Source: Curtobacterium sp. HSID17257
Lineage (GTDB): Bacteria; Actinomycetota; Actinomycetes; Actinomycetales; Microbacteriaceae
Length of the DNA stretch: 64,000 bases
Direction: 5' to 3'
NCBI RefSeq assembly: GCF_003989515.1
Contig: NZ_RBLU01000008.1
Span: 1 to 64,000 of the forward strand
A program made the position numbers and the translations under genes. The stretch's first letter is position 1. The number at the start of each line of letters is the position of its first letter. A model generated the notes under the pieces. It saw only the letters and a list, made by a program, of their open reading frames with translations. It did not search any database and was not told where the DNA came from. Below are positions 33,560-43,087 of the stretch, piece after piece.

Positions 33560-33606
33560 CTGCGGGCTCCTCGCGGTGTCGGTGTGCGCGGTGTCGGCGT
33601 GCTGTG

Positions 33607-34596
33607 TCAGGACGCGGCGGCGACCGCGGTGATCGTCGGGCTCGTGTCCGCTGCGAACCGCTCGGGGATGGGTGCCCCGGCCCGACGCATCGCGACCAGG
33701 ACGCTGCCGACGGTCGGATCGTGGCGGGGCTCGACGAGCTCGAGGGTCGTGTCCTCGGCGGACAGGGCGCTGGCGAACGCCTCGCGGAAGCGCGGCGCCC
33801 GGAAGAGCCCGCCGGAGTACGACACCGGAACGGTCTCGCCGGCGGGGAAACCGAGCGCGCGGACCGTCGTGCCGACCAGGGTCGTGAGCTCGGCTGCGGC
33901 GCGGTGCAGGATCTCGGCAGCCGCGTCGTCGCCGGCGTCGGCGGCCGCGACGACCACCTTCGCCAGGTCGGCGACGGTCCCGCGGTCCGCCCCCCACTCG
34001 TCCATGACGACGCCGATCAGGTCGAGGTCCTCGGTCACCCCGACCCGCTCGCGGACGAGTGCGTGCAGCGGACCCCGGGGCAGTCGGCCGTCGGCCATCC
34101 GCGAGAAGGCGTTGAGCCCCTGGACGGCGACCCAGTACGCGGACCCCTCGTCGCCGAACACCTCGCTCCAGCCGCCGACGCGGTGGGCGGTGCCGTCGCG
34201 CTCGCCGTAGGCCATCGACCCGGTGCCCGCGATCACGTTCACGCCGTCCCGCCCGGCCAGGGAACCGGCCCAACCGCCGACCATGTCGTTGCCGCAGGAG
34301 TACCGGTCGTGTCCGAGCACCGCGGCGGGGAGGGCGTCGAGCACCGGGGTGTCCCGACTCGACTCCCCGTGTCCGGGGATGCCGAAGTGCGCGAACGTGA
34401 TGTCCGCCGGGGTGATGCCGGCCGCCGACGTCACCGCGCCGACGCCCGTACGGACGACGTCGCCGACGAGTCCGGTCCCCGCGTCGAACCAGGAGGAGGT
34501 CGGCTGCCGCGACTCGGCGAGCGTGGTGCCCTCGCCGTCGGTGAGCAGGAACGCGGTCTTGGTGCCACCGCCGTCCATGCCGAGGAAGACCGTCAT
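33607..34596 (-). CDS. BadF/BadG-type sugar kinase (GlcNAc/GalNAc kinase-like)
   Basis: 329 residues. The ATPase phosphate loops are MDGGGTKTAF at the start and AGTGSMAYGE in the middle, and SYSGGLFRAPRFREAF near the end, the pattern of BadF/BcrA-type kinases that include N-acetylglucosamine kinase. It lies between AgaS and GH36, so a hexosamine kinase is likely. The stop of the upstream gene overlaps its ATG 34596. Confidence 0.88.
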   Translation of the reverse strand: MTVFLGMDGGGTKTAFLLTDGEGTTLAESRQPTSSWFDAGTGLVGDVVRTGVGAVTSAAGITPADITFAHFGIPGHGESSRDTPVLDALPAAVLGHDRYSCGNDMVGGWAGSLAGRDGVNVIAGTGSMAYGERDGTAHRVGGWSEVFGDEGSAYWVAVQGLNAFSRMADGRLPRGPLHALVRERVGVTEDLDLIGVVMDEWGADRGTVADLAKVVVAAADAGDDAAAEILHRAAAELTTLVGTTVRALGFPAGETVPVSYSGGLFRAPRFREAFASALSAEDTTLELVEPRHDPTVGSVLVAMRRAGAPIPERFAADTSPTITAVAAAS

Positions 34597-35726
34597 GGCC
34601 GCGCGACTCCCCCGCGGTGGTCGTGGATCGTCACGCCCTGCACGACGCGGTTGACCGTGCCGCCCGGGAACGGGTTGTCCGGCGTGCAGCCGTGCGCGAC
34701 CGACGTCGCGAGGGCGAGGAGCTGCGCGAAGCCGACCAGGGCGACGCTGCGGAACGCGTCGTCGAGCCCCGCCAGGCCGTCGAGCGGGAAGGAACGCTCG
34801 TCGTCCGCGTCTCCGCCGACCGAGACGACCCGCACGGTCCCGTCCCCGCGCAGCTCGCGGAGGATGTCCGCGTCGTACCGCGCCGTGTACGGGTCGGCCG
34901 AGCCGTAGACGACCACCAGGGTGTGTGCACCCGCGACGGCCTTCGGGCCGTGCCGGAAGCCGAGCGGGGTGTCGAAGAACGACACGACCCCGCCCGCGGT
35001 GAGCTCGAGCAGCTTCAGCGCGGACTCGCGTGCCAGGCCCTGCAGCGCGCCGCTGCCCAGGTAGACGACGCGTTCGGTGTCCTCGGCGAGCGAGGCGATC
35101 CGTGCCTCCAGGCCGGCGATCGTCCGCGCCGCCGCGACCAGCGCGCCGGTGCCCGCCACGAGCTCCGGCCGGAAGGCCAGGAGGACGGCGAGGAGCATCG
35201 TGGAGAAGCTCGACGTCATCGCGAAGCCGGTGTCGTTCGTCTCGGCCGGCATGTCGAGGACGAACGACCGGTCCTGCCCGCGGTGCTCGCGGGCGAGGGA
35301 GCCCGCAGGGTCGCAGGTGACGACCAGGTGGCGCGCACCGGGCGCGACGTCGTCGAGGACGCGGGTCGCCGCGACGCTCTCCGGGCTGTTGCCGGAGCGG
35401 GCGAAGGAGACCAGGAGCACCCGGCCCGGGTCGCCGAGCGAGCCGTGCGGGTCGGCCACGATGTCGGTCGTGGCGATCGACTCGACGCGACGGCCGAGGT
35501 GGCGGCGGAGGTCGACGCTCGCGATGTCCCCGACGAAGGCCGAGGTGCCGGCCCCCGTGAGCACGATGCGCAGGTCCGGGTCGGCGAGCAGCGGCTGCAG
35601 GAAGGCGTCGAGCGCGGTACGGCGGTCGTCGAGCGACGCGACGAGGCGCTGCCAGCTGTCGGGCTGCTGCAGGATCTCGCGGTGGGTCGCGGTCTCGTCG
35701 GCGCGGACGGGGGCGGTCGTGGTCAC
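34593..35726 (-). CDS. agaS: SIS-domain isomerase/deaminase AgaS-like
   Basis: 377 residues with two SIS domains. The segment NDTGFAMTSSFSTM is a hallmark of AgaS, the galactosamine-6-phosphate deaminase/isomerase. Other blocks are VLTGAGTSAFVG and LLVSFARSGNSPES (sugar-phosphate binding). GTG 35726 has aaggag upstream and overlaps the GatZ stop. With the kinase it would turn GalNAc or GalN phosphate into tagatose-6-phosphate. Confidence 0.9.
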   Translation of the reverse strand: MTTTAPVRADETATHREILQQPDSWQRLVASLDDRRTALDAFLQPLLADPDLRIVLTGAGTSAFVGDIASVDLRRHLGRRVESIATTDIVADPHGSLGDPGRVLLVSFARSGNSPESVAATRVLDDVAPGARHLVVTCDPAGSLAREHRGQDRSFVLDMPAETNDTGFAMTSSFSTMLLAVLLAFRPELVAGTGALVAAARTIAGLEARIASLAEDTERVVYLGSGALQGLARESALKLLELTAGGVVSFFDTPLGFRHGPKAVAGAHTLVVVYGSADPYTARYDADILRELRGDGTVRVVSVGGDADDERSFPLDGLAGLDDAFRSVALVGFAQLLALATSVAHGCTPDNPFPGGTVNRVVQGVTIHDHRGGVARP

Positions 35727-37054
35727 AGGGACTCCTTGCTGGTGGTGGTGGCGGCCGCTTCGGCGAGACGCTCGCGCGGGGCGACGGCGGCGGCGTACGG
35801 GCGCAGGACGTCGCGGACCCGGTCGAGCACGATGTCCTCGGCGCGGTTCGGCAGCAGGCCCTCGCGGACCCGCTCGTACTGCACCGGCAGGTACTGGCTC
35901 AGCAGCGGGAGCGGGATGCCGACCTCGTCGAGGCGGTGCAGGAGCGCCTCGGTCGCGGCGGTGATCTCCGGGTCCGGCCAGTAGTAGCGCATGCGGTCGC
36001 TGTAGCTGTAGGTGCGGGCGATGCGCCGCTCGTGCTCGTCGCCCTCGTAGTAGCGCTCCCACCGGCCCGGCTCGGCGAGCATGCGGCGCTCGACGACGCC
36101 GCGCAGGTCGGTGGCGGTGCCGTCCGGTACGAGCTCCGACTCGAGGGCGTCGAGGGCGAAGAGCGCCTCGCGGAGCCCGAAGGTCAGACCGGGGCCGACC
36201 TTGAGCACCGCCCAGTGGTCGTCGACCAGGGCACGGAGCGCCTCGGGCGTCTGGTAGTCGGTCGAGTGCGCCTCGTACACGAGTCCGGGCGTCGCCTCGA
36301 TGACCTCCTGCAGGGCGGCCGTGGCCTCGGGGACGTAGTCGATCACCTGCAGGTGGTCGAACTCGACCGCGGGCTGCACGACGAGGGCGACGACGCGCGG
36401 CCACACGTCGGCGAGCCCGGCGCGCTCGAACGCGGCGCGGTGCACGTCCAACGTGCCGACCGCTGCCGTCGCCGGGGTCGGCACGAGGTCGTGGAGCGTC
36501 TCCTTCGCCCCGCCGGGGGTCGGGACCTCGGTGCCGATGACGTAGACGATGCCGTCGCGGTCGATCCCGGCGTCGGTGGCGGCGGACTCCGCGGCGGCGA
36601 GCAGCACCGCGGCCCGCTCGGCGACGACCGCGTCGGTCAGCGGAGCGGTCTCGCCCTGCAGCGGCATGCTGCAGTCGAGGTGGATCTTCGTGTACCCGGC
36701 GGCGACGTAGGCGCGGACGAGGTCGACGGCGAGCGGCATGGCCTCGTCGGCCGGGCGCTCCTGCCACGTGTTCGGGCCGAGGTGGTCGCCGCCGAGGACG
36801 AGCCGGTCGGCCGGGAAGCCCTCGGCCTCGGCGAGCTCGAGCACCGCCGCGCGGAAGTCCGCGGGTGTCATGCCCGTGTAGCCGCCGAACTGGTCGACCT
36901 GGTTCGAGGTCGCCTCGACGAGCAGGGGTGCGTCGTCCTCGAGCGCCTGGCGCATCGAGGCCCGCAGGACGTAGGGGTTCGCCGAGCAGACCGAGGTGAT
37001 GCCCTCACCGGATCCGGCACGGTGGCGAGCGACGAGCGCAGTGATGGGGTTCAC
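35723..37054 (-). CDS. gatZ: Tagatose-bisphosphate aldolase subunit GatZ/KbaZ-like
   Basis: 443 residues, full length for the GatZ/KbaZ family. Blocks LLVEATSNQVDQFGGYTGM, LGGDHLGPNTWQ and HLDCSMPLQGE are typical. In enteric bacteria this is the non-catalytic partner of GatY/KbaY; no catalytic aldolase gene is seen in this window, so either it is elsewhere or the protein works alone. GTG 37054 has aggag upstream. First gene of the operon, divergent from the DeoR regulator. Confidence 0.9.
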   Translation of the reverse strand: MNPITALVARHRAGSGEGITSVCSANPYVLRASMRQALEDDAPLLVEATSNQVDQFGGYTGMTPADFRAAVLELAEAEGFPADRLVLGGDHLGPNTWQERPADEAMPLAVDLVRAYVAAGYTKIHLDCSMPLQGETAPLTDAVVAERAAVLLAAAESAATDAGIDRDGIVYVIGTEVPTPGGAKETLHDLVPTPATAAVGTLDVHRAAFERAGLADVWPRVVALVVQPAVEFDHLQVIDYVPEATAALQEVIEATPGLVYEAHSTDYQTPEALRALVDDHWAVLKVGPGLTFGLREALFALDALESELVPDGTATDLRGVVERRMLAEPGRWERYYEGDEHERRIARTYSYSDRMRYYWPDPEITAATEALLHRLDEVGIPLPLLSQYLPVQYERVREGLLPNRAEDIVLDRVRDVLRPYAAAVAPRERLAEAAATTTSKESL

Positions 37055-37162
37055 GTGGTTCTCCTGGTGCGTGCGCCGCGGTCGGCGGCGCTGCCGACGC
37101 GGCACCGTCCGGCGCCGCGTCCGGTCTCAGTGTCGGCAACGACCGATCAGTTCCGCTGCCGT

Positions 37163-37194
37163 AACGATCACTCCGGTCATTCGCAGTGATCGTT
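37163..37194. promoter_or_regulatory. Operator between gatZ operon and its DeoR regulator
   Basis: aacgatcact (37163-37172) and agtgatcgtt (37185-37194) are perfect inverted arms separated by 12 bp. They lie in the divergent promoter region, 7 bp before the DeoR -10 (CATGAT, 37201-37206). Confidence 0.75.
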
Positions 37195-37212
37195 CTGGCG
37201 CATGATGGGGCC

Positions 37213-38001
37213 ATGGACAACGACACCCCGGACGTCGGCCGCAAGCGGCGGGACCGGATGCGGGACATCCTCGAGCGGGTGCGCGAGCAGGGGTCGACGA
37301 GCACGGACGAGCTGATCCGCGCCTGCGGGGTCTCCGCGGCCACGGTCCGCCGCGACCTCAGCGAGCTCGAGGCACGCGGGCTCGTCCGGCGCAGCTACGG
37401 CCGGGTCGAGGCCGTGGGTGCGCTCCCGGAGCTGCCCGTCGTGATGCGGGCCTCCGAGGCCGACGCCGCCAAGCGCGCGGTCGGACGGCTCGCGGCCCGG
37501 CTCCTGCCCCCGGGGCGGCAGGCCGTCGCGGTCAGCGGAGGGACCACCACGCAGGAGGTCGTGCGGGCGCTCGGCGACCGGAACGGCCTGACCGTCATCA
37601 CGAACGCCGTGACCATCGCGCTGGAGGTCTCGCGCAGTCCCCGGGTGAAGACGATCCTGACCGGCGGGACCCTCCGCGCCACCTCGCTCGAGGCGGTCGG
37701 CCCCCTGGCCGAGGCGGCGTTCTCCGCCTTCAAGGTGACGACGGCGTTCCTCGGCACGGACGGCATCAGCGCTGCCGGCGGCGTCACCACGCACGACGAC
37801 ACCGAGGCGCGGACGAACGGCGTGATGGTCACGCACGCCGACCGGGTGGTCGTGGTCTGCGACGGGTCGAAGGTCGGACGGCAGACGATGGCACGGATGG
37901 CCGACATCGGTGACGTGTCCGTCCTGGTGACCGACGAGCACGCCCCGCGCGAGGCGCTCGAGCAGATCGCCGCGGCGGGCGTCGAGGTCCTCATCGCCTG
38001 A
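37213..38001 (+). CDS. DeoR-family regulator of the galactoside/GalNAc locus
   Basis: 262 residues. N-terminal winged helix (STDELIRACGVSAATVRRDLSELEARGLV) and a C-terminal sugar-phosphate-sensing domain with SGGTTTQEVVRAL and ILTGGTL. CATGAT (37201-37206) is 6 nt before ATG 37213, so the start is leaderless; an upstream GTG at 37186 would overlap the promoter. Divergent from the gatZ operon and a likely repressor released by a tagatose or galactosamine phosphate. Confidence 0.93.
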   Translation: MDNDTPDVGRKRRDRMRDILERVREQGSTSTDELIRACGVSAATVRRDLSELEARGLVRRSYGRVEAVGALPELPVVMRASEADAAKRAVGRLAARLLPPGRQAVAVSGGTTTQEVVRALGDRNGLTVITNAVTIALEVSRSPRVKTILTGGTLRATSLEAVGPLAEAAFSAFKVTTAFLGTDGISAAGGVTTHDDTEARTNGVMVTHADRVVVVCDGSKVGRQTMARMADIGDVSVLVTDEHAPREALEQIAAAGVEVLIA

Positions 38002-38233
38002 GCACTGCGCACCCGAACGCGCACTCGTCCTGCGCGTTTCACGACGCTGCGTGGTGGTCGCGTCCGCCGCCCCCTACCGTGGGGCCCGGCCGGCGAACCC
38101 CGTCGAGGCCGCGCACCCGGACACCGCAGGAGCCCGTGTCGGGAAGCGCGCCCTCCCACCCCTCCGTGCCTTCTGCCACCGCAGGTGGTTCCGACCGCCG
38201 TCCCTCGGCGGTACCCCGAACGAAGGGCTTCCC

Positions 38234-39550
38234 GTGTCCCGCATCGTGTTCGTCGGCGCCGGCAGCGTCGTCTTCACCCGACAGCTGCTCGCCGACCTCC
38301 TCCGCTACGACGACCTCCCCGAGCTGGACCTCCGGCTGTTCGACGTCGACGAGCGCCGCCTCGCCGTCGCCGAGGCCACCGCCCGCCAGGTGAGCGAGCG
38401 CCTCGGGCGTCCGGTCACCGTCACGGCGACGACCGACCGCCGTCGCGCCCTCGCCGACGCCGACTTCGTCGTCGACATGGTGCAGATCGGCGGGATCGCG
38501 GCGACCCGGACCGACCTCGAGATCCCGGAGCGGTACGGCCTGCACCAGACGATCGGCGACACGACGGGGGTCGGCGGGGTCTTCCGTGCCCTCCGCACCT
38601 TCCCGTTCCTCACGGAGCTGACCGCGGACATGCGCGAGGTCGCCCCGGACGCGGTCCTGCTCAACTACACGAACCCGATGGCGATGAACATCTGGTGGGC
38701 GAACACCGTCGCGCCGGACATCACCGCGCTCGGGCTCTGCCACAGCGTCTACTGGACGGCGCACGACCTCGCCGGACTCCTCGGCCTCGACGTCGAGCAG
38801 ACCCGCTTCCGCGCAGCGGGCGTCAACCACCAGTCGTGGTTGCTCGAGTGGACGCACGACGGCGAGGACCTCTACCCCCGTCTCCGTGAGCGCATCCGGC
38901 AGGACCCGGAGCTCGAACGCCGCGTGCGGGTCGAGGTCTTCAAGCGGGTCGGCTTCTACCCGACCGAGACGAGCGAGCACTCCTCGGAGTACCTGTCGTG
39001 GTTCCTCCGCTCGCCGGAGCAGGTGGACCGCTTCCGCCTGCGGCCGCTCGAGTACGTCGGCATCTCCGAGGACAACGTCGCGGAGTTCGAGGCAGCCGAG
39101 CGCGACCTGGCGGCCGGCCGGCCCGTGCAGCTCGAGGAGGGCGCGTCGGAGTACGCCCCGCAGGTCATCCACTCGCTGGTCACCGGCACCGAGCGCGAGA
39201 TCCACGCGAACGTCCCGAACGCGGGCCTGATCGACAACCTGCCGGCGGGCTGCGTCGTCGAGGTCCCGACCACCGTCGGCGCCGCTGGCATCGCACCGAT
39301 CCCGATGGGGGCGCTCCCCGTGCAGGCGGCGGCGCTGAACCGGCCGTACGTCTCCGTGAACGAGCTCACGGTGCACGCCGCGCGGACGGGCGATCCCGTC
39401 GCGATCCGGCAGGCGGTGCTCATGGACCCGAACGCGTCGTCGACGCTGACACCCGAGCAGATCTGGGAGCTGTGCAACGACCTCGTGGTCGCCCACGGTG
39501 ACCTGCTGCCGGAACCGCTGCGCGCGACGATCCCGGCTCGCGGGATCTGA
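38234..39550 (+). CDS. GH4 family alpha-galactosidase (MelA-like)
   Basis: 438 residues, near MelA length. GH4 enzymes use NAD+ and Mn2+. The NAD loop is FVGAGSVVF, and the metal/substrate blocks are LLNYTNPMAMN, LGLCHSVYW (Cys and His) and AGVNHQSWLLE. GTG 38234 has aaggg 7 nt upstream. It heads an operon with a CUT1 importer on the plus strand, opposite the GH36 operon. Two unrelated alpha-galactosidases in one locus suggest different linkage or phosphorylation states of the substrate. Confidence 0.9.
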   Translation: MSRIVFVGAGSVVFTRQLLADLLRYDDLPELDLRLFDVDERRLAVAEATARQVSERLGRPVTVTATTDRRRALADADFVVDMVQIGGIAATRTDLEIPERYGLHQTIGDTTGVGGVFRALRTFPFLTELTADMREVAPDAVLLNYTNPMAMNIWWANTVAPDITALGLCHSVYWTAHDLAGLLGLDVEQTRFRAAGVNHQSWLLEWTHDGEDLYPRLRERIRQDPELERRVRVEVFKRVGFYPTETSEHSSEYLSWFLRSPEQVDRFRLRPLEYVGISEDNVAEFEAAERDLAAGRPVQLEEGASEYAPQVIHSLVTGTEREIHANVPNAGLIDNLPAGCVVEVPTTVGAAGIAPIPMGALPVQAAALNRPYVSVNELTVHAARTGDPVAIRQAVLMDPNASSTLTPEQIWELCNDLVVAHGDLLPEPLRATIPARGI

Positions 39551-39591
39551 GCTCGCGGGCCGACGCACCACTGACGACGAAGGAGTCCGCA

Positions 39592-40935
39592 GTGACACGC
39601 ACCAGGACCAGCTCCGCCCGCCGCCGCACCGCACGACGTCGCACCGCACGCACGGCACTCGCCGTCGCGATCGCGGTCGCCGCGTCGGTCCTCACCGGCT
39701 GCGCACCGCAGGGCGCCACCGTGCTCGACACCACCGCACCGGTCCACCTCACCATGTGGTCGGGGCAGAGCGACGAGGCGGCGAAGCTCCTGCAGGGGCT
39801 CGTCGACGAGTACGAGGACGCACACCCGAACGTGACGATCGACATGTCCTCCGGGGCCTCGTCGACGGACGAGCTGCTGCAGAAGCTCGCGGCCTCGTTC
39901 GCCGGGAACGACTCACCCGACATCTCGTACACCTTCGGGTCGTGGGCGAGCCAGCTCGAACGGTCCGGGCGGACGCTCGACCTGCGCGCCGAGGCCGAGG
40001 ACCCGGAAACGCACTGGGACGAGTTCTCCCCGGCGGCCCGCGGGACCGCGCAGCCGACCGGGCGGAAGGTGATCGGCTTCCCCGCGGTCGTCGACAACAT
40101 CTCGCTCTTCTACAACAAGACGGTCTTCGACGCCGCCGGCGAGCCGTACCCGACGGCGGACTGGGACTGGTCGGACTTCCGTCGCACCGCGAAGGCGTTG
40201 ACGGACCGGGACAGCCAGACCTTCGGCTACGGCTACTCGGTGTCCGGCAGCGAGGAGACCACCTGGCAGATGTGGCCGCACCTCTGGCAGAACGGCGGCT
40301 CAATCCTGTCCGAGGACGGCGAGCACGCCGCGTTCGACTCGAAGGCCGGCGTCGACGCCCTGTCGTTCATGCGGTCCATGGCCGTGACCGACCGCAGCGT
40401 GTACCTCGACCAGACGGACACCAAGTTCGCGCAGCTGTTCGAGAGCGACCGCGTCGGCATGATCACCTCCGGTCCGTGGGAGCTCTCCGCCCTGAAGACC
40501 GCCGGGACGTCGTACGGCGTGGTGCGGCTCCCGGGGACGGACGGCGACCACCAGACGGTGTCCGGACCCGACCTCTGGACCCTGTTCGACAACCACGACG
40601 TGAACCGCGCGTACTGGGCGAAGGACTTCACGAAGTGGCTGACCTCGCCCGCGCAGGACGAACGGTTCAACGTCGCTGTCGGCAACCTGCCGCTGCGGTC
40701 GAGCGAGGCCGACAGCCCGGCCTTCCGGGAGCAGGTCGCAGCCCTGCCCGGACTCGACGTCATCCAGGCGAACTCCGCGAACGCGAAGCAGGTCCGTCCG
40801 ACCCTGCCCGGCTACAACGGCCTGTCCGAGGCCTTCGGCGACGCGGTGTCCCGCGTGCTGCAGGGCGAGGGCGAACCGGCCGAGGCACTCCGGCAGGCGA
40901 CCGTCGCCGCCGACAAGGCACTCCGTCAGGGCTAG
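39592..40935 (+). CDS. Sugar ABC transporter substrate-binding lipoprotein (GH4 operon)
   Basis: 447 residues. A Tat- or Sec-like basic and hydrophobic N-terminus ends in the lipobox LTGC, so it is a lipid-anchored family 1 binding protein. The start GTG 39592 has aaggag upstream, 41 nt after the GH4 stop. Two permeases follow. The substrate is likely an alpha-galactoside, by context. Confidence 0.92.
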   Translation: MTRTRTSSARRRTARRRTARTALAVAIAVAASVLTGCAPQGATVLDTTAPVHLTMWSGQSDEAAKLLQGLVDEYEDAHPNVTIDMSSGASSTDELLQKLAASFAGNDSPDISYTFGSWASQLERSGRTLDLRAEAEDPETHWDEFSPAARGTAQPTGRKVIGFPAVVDNISLFYNKTVFDAAGEPYPTADWDWSDFRRTAKALTDRDSQTFGYGYSVSGSEETTWQMWPHLWQNGGSILSEDGEHAAFDSKAGVDALSFMRSMAVTDRSVYLDQTDTKFAQLFESDRVGMITSGPWELSALKTAGTSYGVVRLPGTDGDHQTVSGPDLWTLFDNHDVNRAYWAKDFTKWLTSPAQDERFNVAVGNLPLRSSEADSPAFREQVAALPGLDVIQANSANAKQVRPTLPGYNGLSEAFGDAVSRVLQGEGEPAEALRQATVAADKALRQG

Positions 40936-40944
40936 GAGGCCCCC

Positions 40945-41895
40945 GTGACCACTCCCGCACTCCGTACCCGTCCGACCACCGGCGCTGCCGGCGCCCCGGA
41001 GCCGCGTCGACGACGATCGGCCGCCGCCCGCGAGGGCCTCGCCGGCTGGGGCTTCGTCGGCCCGGCCCTGGCGGTCGTGCTCGGCCTCACGATCTTCCCC
41101 GGGGTCTGGGCGCTCGTCCTCTCCTTCCAGCGCTGGGACGGCTTCAGCCCGCCGTCCTTCGCCGGCATCGAGAACTACCAGGACCTGGCCACCGACGCGA
41201 GCGCGCTCGCGGCCGCCGTGCACACCCTGCTGTACACGGTCCTGTTCGTCCCCGCGTCCCTGCTGCTCGGGCTCGCCCTGGCCGTCGCCCTGAACCGGCG
41301 CATCCGGTTCATCGGCCTGTACCGCACGGCGATCTTCGTGCCGTTCGTGGCCTCGGCCGCGGCGACGGGCATCCTGACCACCTACCTGTTCAGCCCGCAG
41401 TTCGGCATCGTCAACACCGTGCTGCGCGTGCTGCACGTGCCGCCGCAGGGCTGGCTCGAGGACCGCTCCGAGGCGATGGTGGTGATCGTCATCATGTCCC
41501 TGTGGGGGCAGGCGGCCTTCACGACCGTCATCTACCTCGCCGCACTGCAGGACGTCCCCGGCGACGTGCTCGAGGCAGCGCGGATCGACGGCGCGAACAC
41601 CTGGCAGACCTTCTGGCGCGTGGTCTGGCCGCAGCTGGCGCCGGTCACCGCGTTCGTCGGGATCTACCAGACCCTGCAGGCCGTGCAGCTCTTCGACCTC
41701 GTCTACGCGACCACCCGCGGCGGACCCCTCGACGCCACCCAGACGATCGTCTACTACCTGTGGAAGACGGCCTTCCAGAACCTGCAGTTCGGCTACGGGT
41801 CCGCCATCGCCTACGGCATGTTCTTCGTCACCCTCACCGCGACCGTGATCGTCACGGTCGTGCAGCGCCGAGCCGGAAGGAACGCGGCACGATGA
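40945..41895 (+). CDS. Sugar ABC permease, MalF-type (GH4 operon)
   Basis: 316 residues with six membrane segments. The EAA loop is seen as DVLEAARIDGANTWQTFWRV, the contact to the ATPase. GTG 40945 lies 9 nt after the binding protein with aggaggc upstream, and its stop overlaps the next permease. No ATPase gene is in the operon. Confidence 0.93.
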   Translation: MTTPALRTRPTTGAAGAPEPRRRRSAAAREGLAGWGFVGPALAVVLGLTIFPGVWALVLSFQRWDGFSPPSFAGIENYQDLATDASALAAAVHTLLYTVLFVPASLLLGLALAVALNRRIRFIGLYRTAIFVPFVASAAATGILTTYLFSPQFGIVNTVLRVLHVPPQGWLEDRSEAMVVIVIMSLWGQAAFTTVIYLAALQDVPGDVLEAARIDGANTWQTFWRVVWPQLAPVTAFVGIYQTLQAVQLFDLVYATTRGGPLDATQTIVYYLWKTAFQNLQFGYGSAIAYGMFFVTLTATVIVTVVQRRAGRNAAR

Positions 41896-42794
41896 CCGTC
41901 GAGACCCGAGTCCTCGAGACCCCGAACCGGCGGTCCGCCGTCGCGGCACCGACGGGACGCCCCGCGCCCCGCCGTCGACGTCGCCTGCCGTTCAGCCCGT
42001 GGCACCTCCTGCTCGCACCGGTGGCACTCCTGTTCCTGCTGCCGTTCGTCGAGATGTTCCTCACCTCGCTCGAACCGGCGTCGGAGATCAACAAGTTCCC
42101 GCCGTCGTTCCTCCCGACGCAGTTCACCCTGTCGGGCTACACGCGCCTGTTCGCCGAGTCGGACATCCTGCACTGGCTCCTCAACACGGTGATCGTGTCG
42201 GCGTCCGCGATCGTCTCGCACCTGGTGCTGTGCTCGCTGGCCGGCTACGGGTTCGCACGACTGCGGTTCCCGGGGCGGACGTTCGGGTTCCTGGCGATCC
42301 TCGCGACGATCATGATCCCGTCGCAGCTCCTCATGATCCCGACCTACGTCATGTTCGCGCGGCTGCACCTCGTGGACAGCCTCGGCGCCGCGATCGTGCC
42401 GTGGCTCGCGTCGGCGTTCGGCATCTTCCTGATGCGGCAGTTCTTCCTCTCCCTGCCCGCCGAGCTCGAGGAGGCCGGCCAGATCGACGGGTGCTCGCGC
42501 CTGCAGGTGTTCTTCCGGATCGTCCTGCCCCTCGCCCGTCCGGCGCTCGCGACGCTCGCGATCTTCACCCTGCTCGGGTCCTGGAACGACCTGGTCTGGC
42601 CGCTCGTCGCGATCAACGACGCGGACTCGTTCACGCTGCAGCTCGGTCTGACGAACTTCCAGGGCGCGCGGCGGACCGACTGGTCGCTGCTGATGGCGGG
42701 GAACGTGGTCGCGACGCTGCCGCTGATCCTGCTCTTCCTGGTGGCGCAGAAGCAGTTCGTCGCGACGATGGCGTCGGCCGGCCTGAAGGGCTGA
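41892..42794 (+). CDS. Sugar ABC permease, MalG-type (GH4 operon)
   Basis: 300 residues with six membrane segments after a basic start. EAA loop ELEEAGQIDGCSRLQVFFRI. Overlaps the MalF-type gene by 4 nt. The transporter needs an ATPase encoded elsewhere. Confidence 0.93.
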   Translation: MTVETRVLETPNRRSAVAAPTGRPAPRRRRRLPFSPWHLLLAPVALLFLLPFVEMFLTSLEPASEINKFPPSFLPTQFTLSGYTRLFAESDILHWLLNTVIVSASAIVSHLVLCSLAGYGFARLRFPGRTFGFLAILATIMIPSQLLMIPTYVMFARLHLVDSLGAAIVPWLASAFGIFLMRQFFLSLPAELEEAGQIDGCSRLQVFFRIVLPLARPALATLAIFTLLGSWNDLVWPLVAINDADSFTLQLGLTNFQGARRTDWSLLMAGNVVATLPLILLFLVAQKQFVATMASAGLKG

Positions 42795-42804
42795 GCGGCA
42801 CGAT

Positions 42805-43008
42805 CGACGGGAGGCACGGTGCCCACGGGCACCGTGCCTCCCGTCGTCCGTGCGGGCGGTCCGGGAGGCGCGTGTCGGCCCGGCACCGTGCTGCCGGACG
42901 GCGCGGTGTGCCGGACGGGAGGCGCGGGTCCGGTCGGTGGCGAGCCTCCCGTCGTGCGTCCGGACGGTCGGGAGGCGCGTGTCGGCCCGGCACCGTCCCT
43001 CCCGTCCG
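42805..43008. repeat. Cluster of degenerate palindromic repeats
   Basis: A perfect copy (42805-42846, arms of 20 bp around a 2-nt centre) followed by two degenerate copies near 42913-42953 and 42961-43008. A 27-nt segment (positions 42863-42889) is repeated exactly at 42970-42996. Nothing coding is seen. The region separates two convergent operons. Confidence 0.75.
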
Positions 43009-43027
43009 GCGGTCCCACCGGGCACGA

Positions 43028-43060
43028 CGAAGCGCCCCTCGGATCCCGAGGGGCGCTTCG
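43028..43060. terminator. Two-way terminator hairpin between sugar operons
   Basis: cgaagcgcccctcgg and ccgaggggcgcttcg form a perfect 15-bp stem with a 3-nt loop, placed between convergent operons. Confidence 0.85.
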
Positions 43061-43087
43061 GCGTCGTGCGGCCGTGTCGGCGACCGC

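Noticed and set aside
39498..41891. Long plus-strand read-through upstream of the MalG-type permease
   Set aside because: It overlaps a binding protein and a MalF-type gene in another frame; only the C-terminal part from 41892 is a permease.
42795..43087. Possible small genes in the repeat cluster
   Set aside because: Short frames are only readings through inverted repeats and have no start signals.
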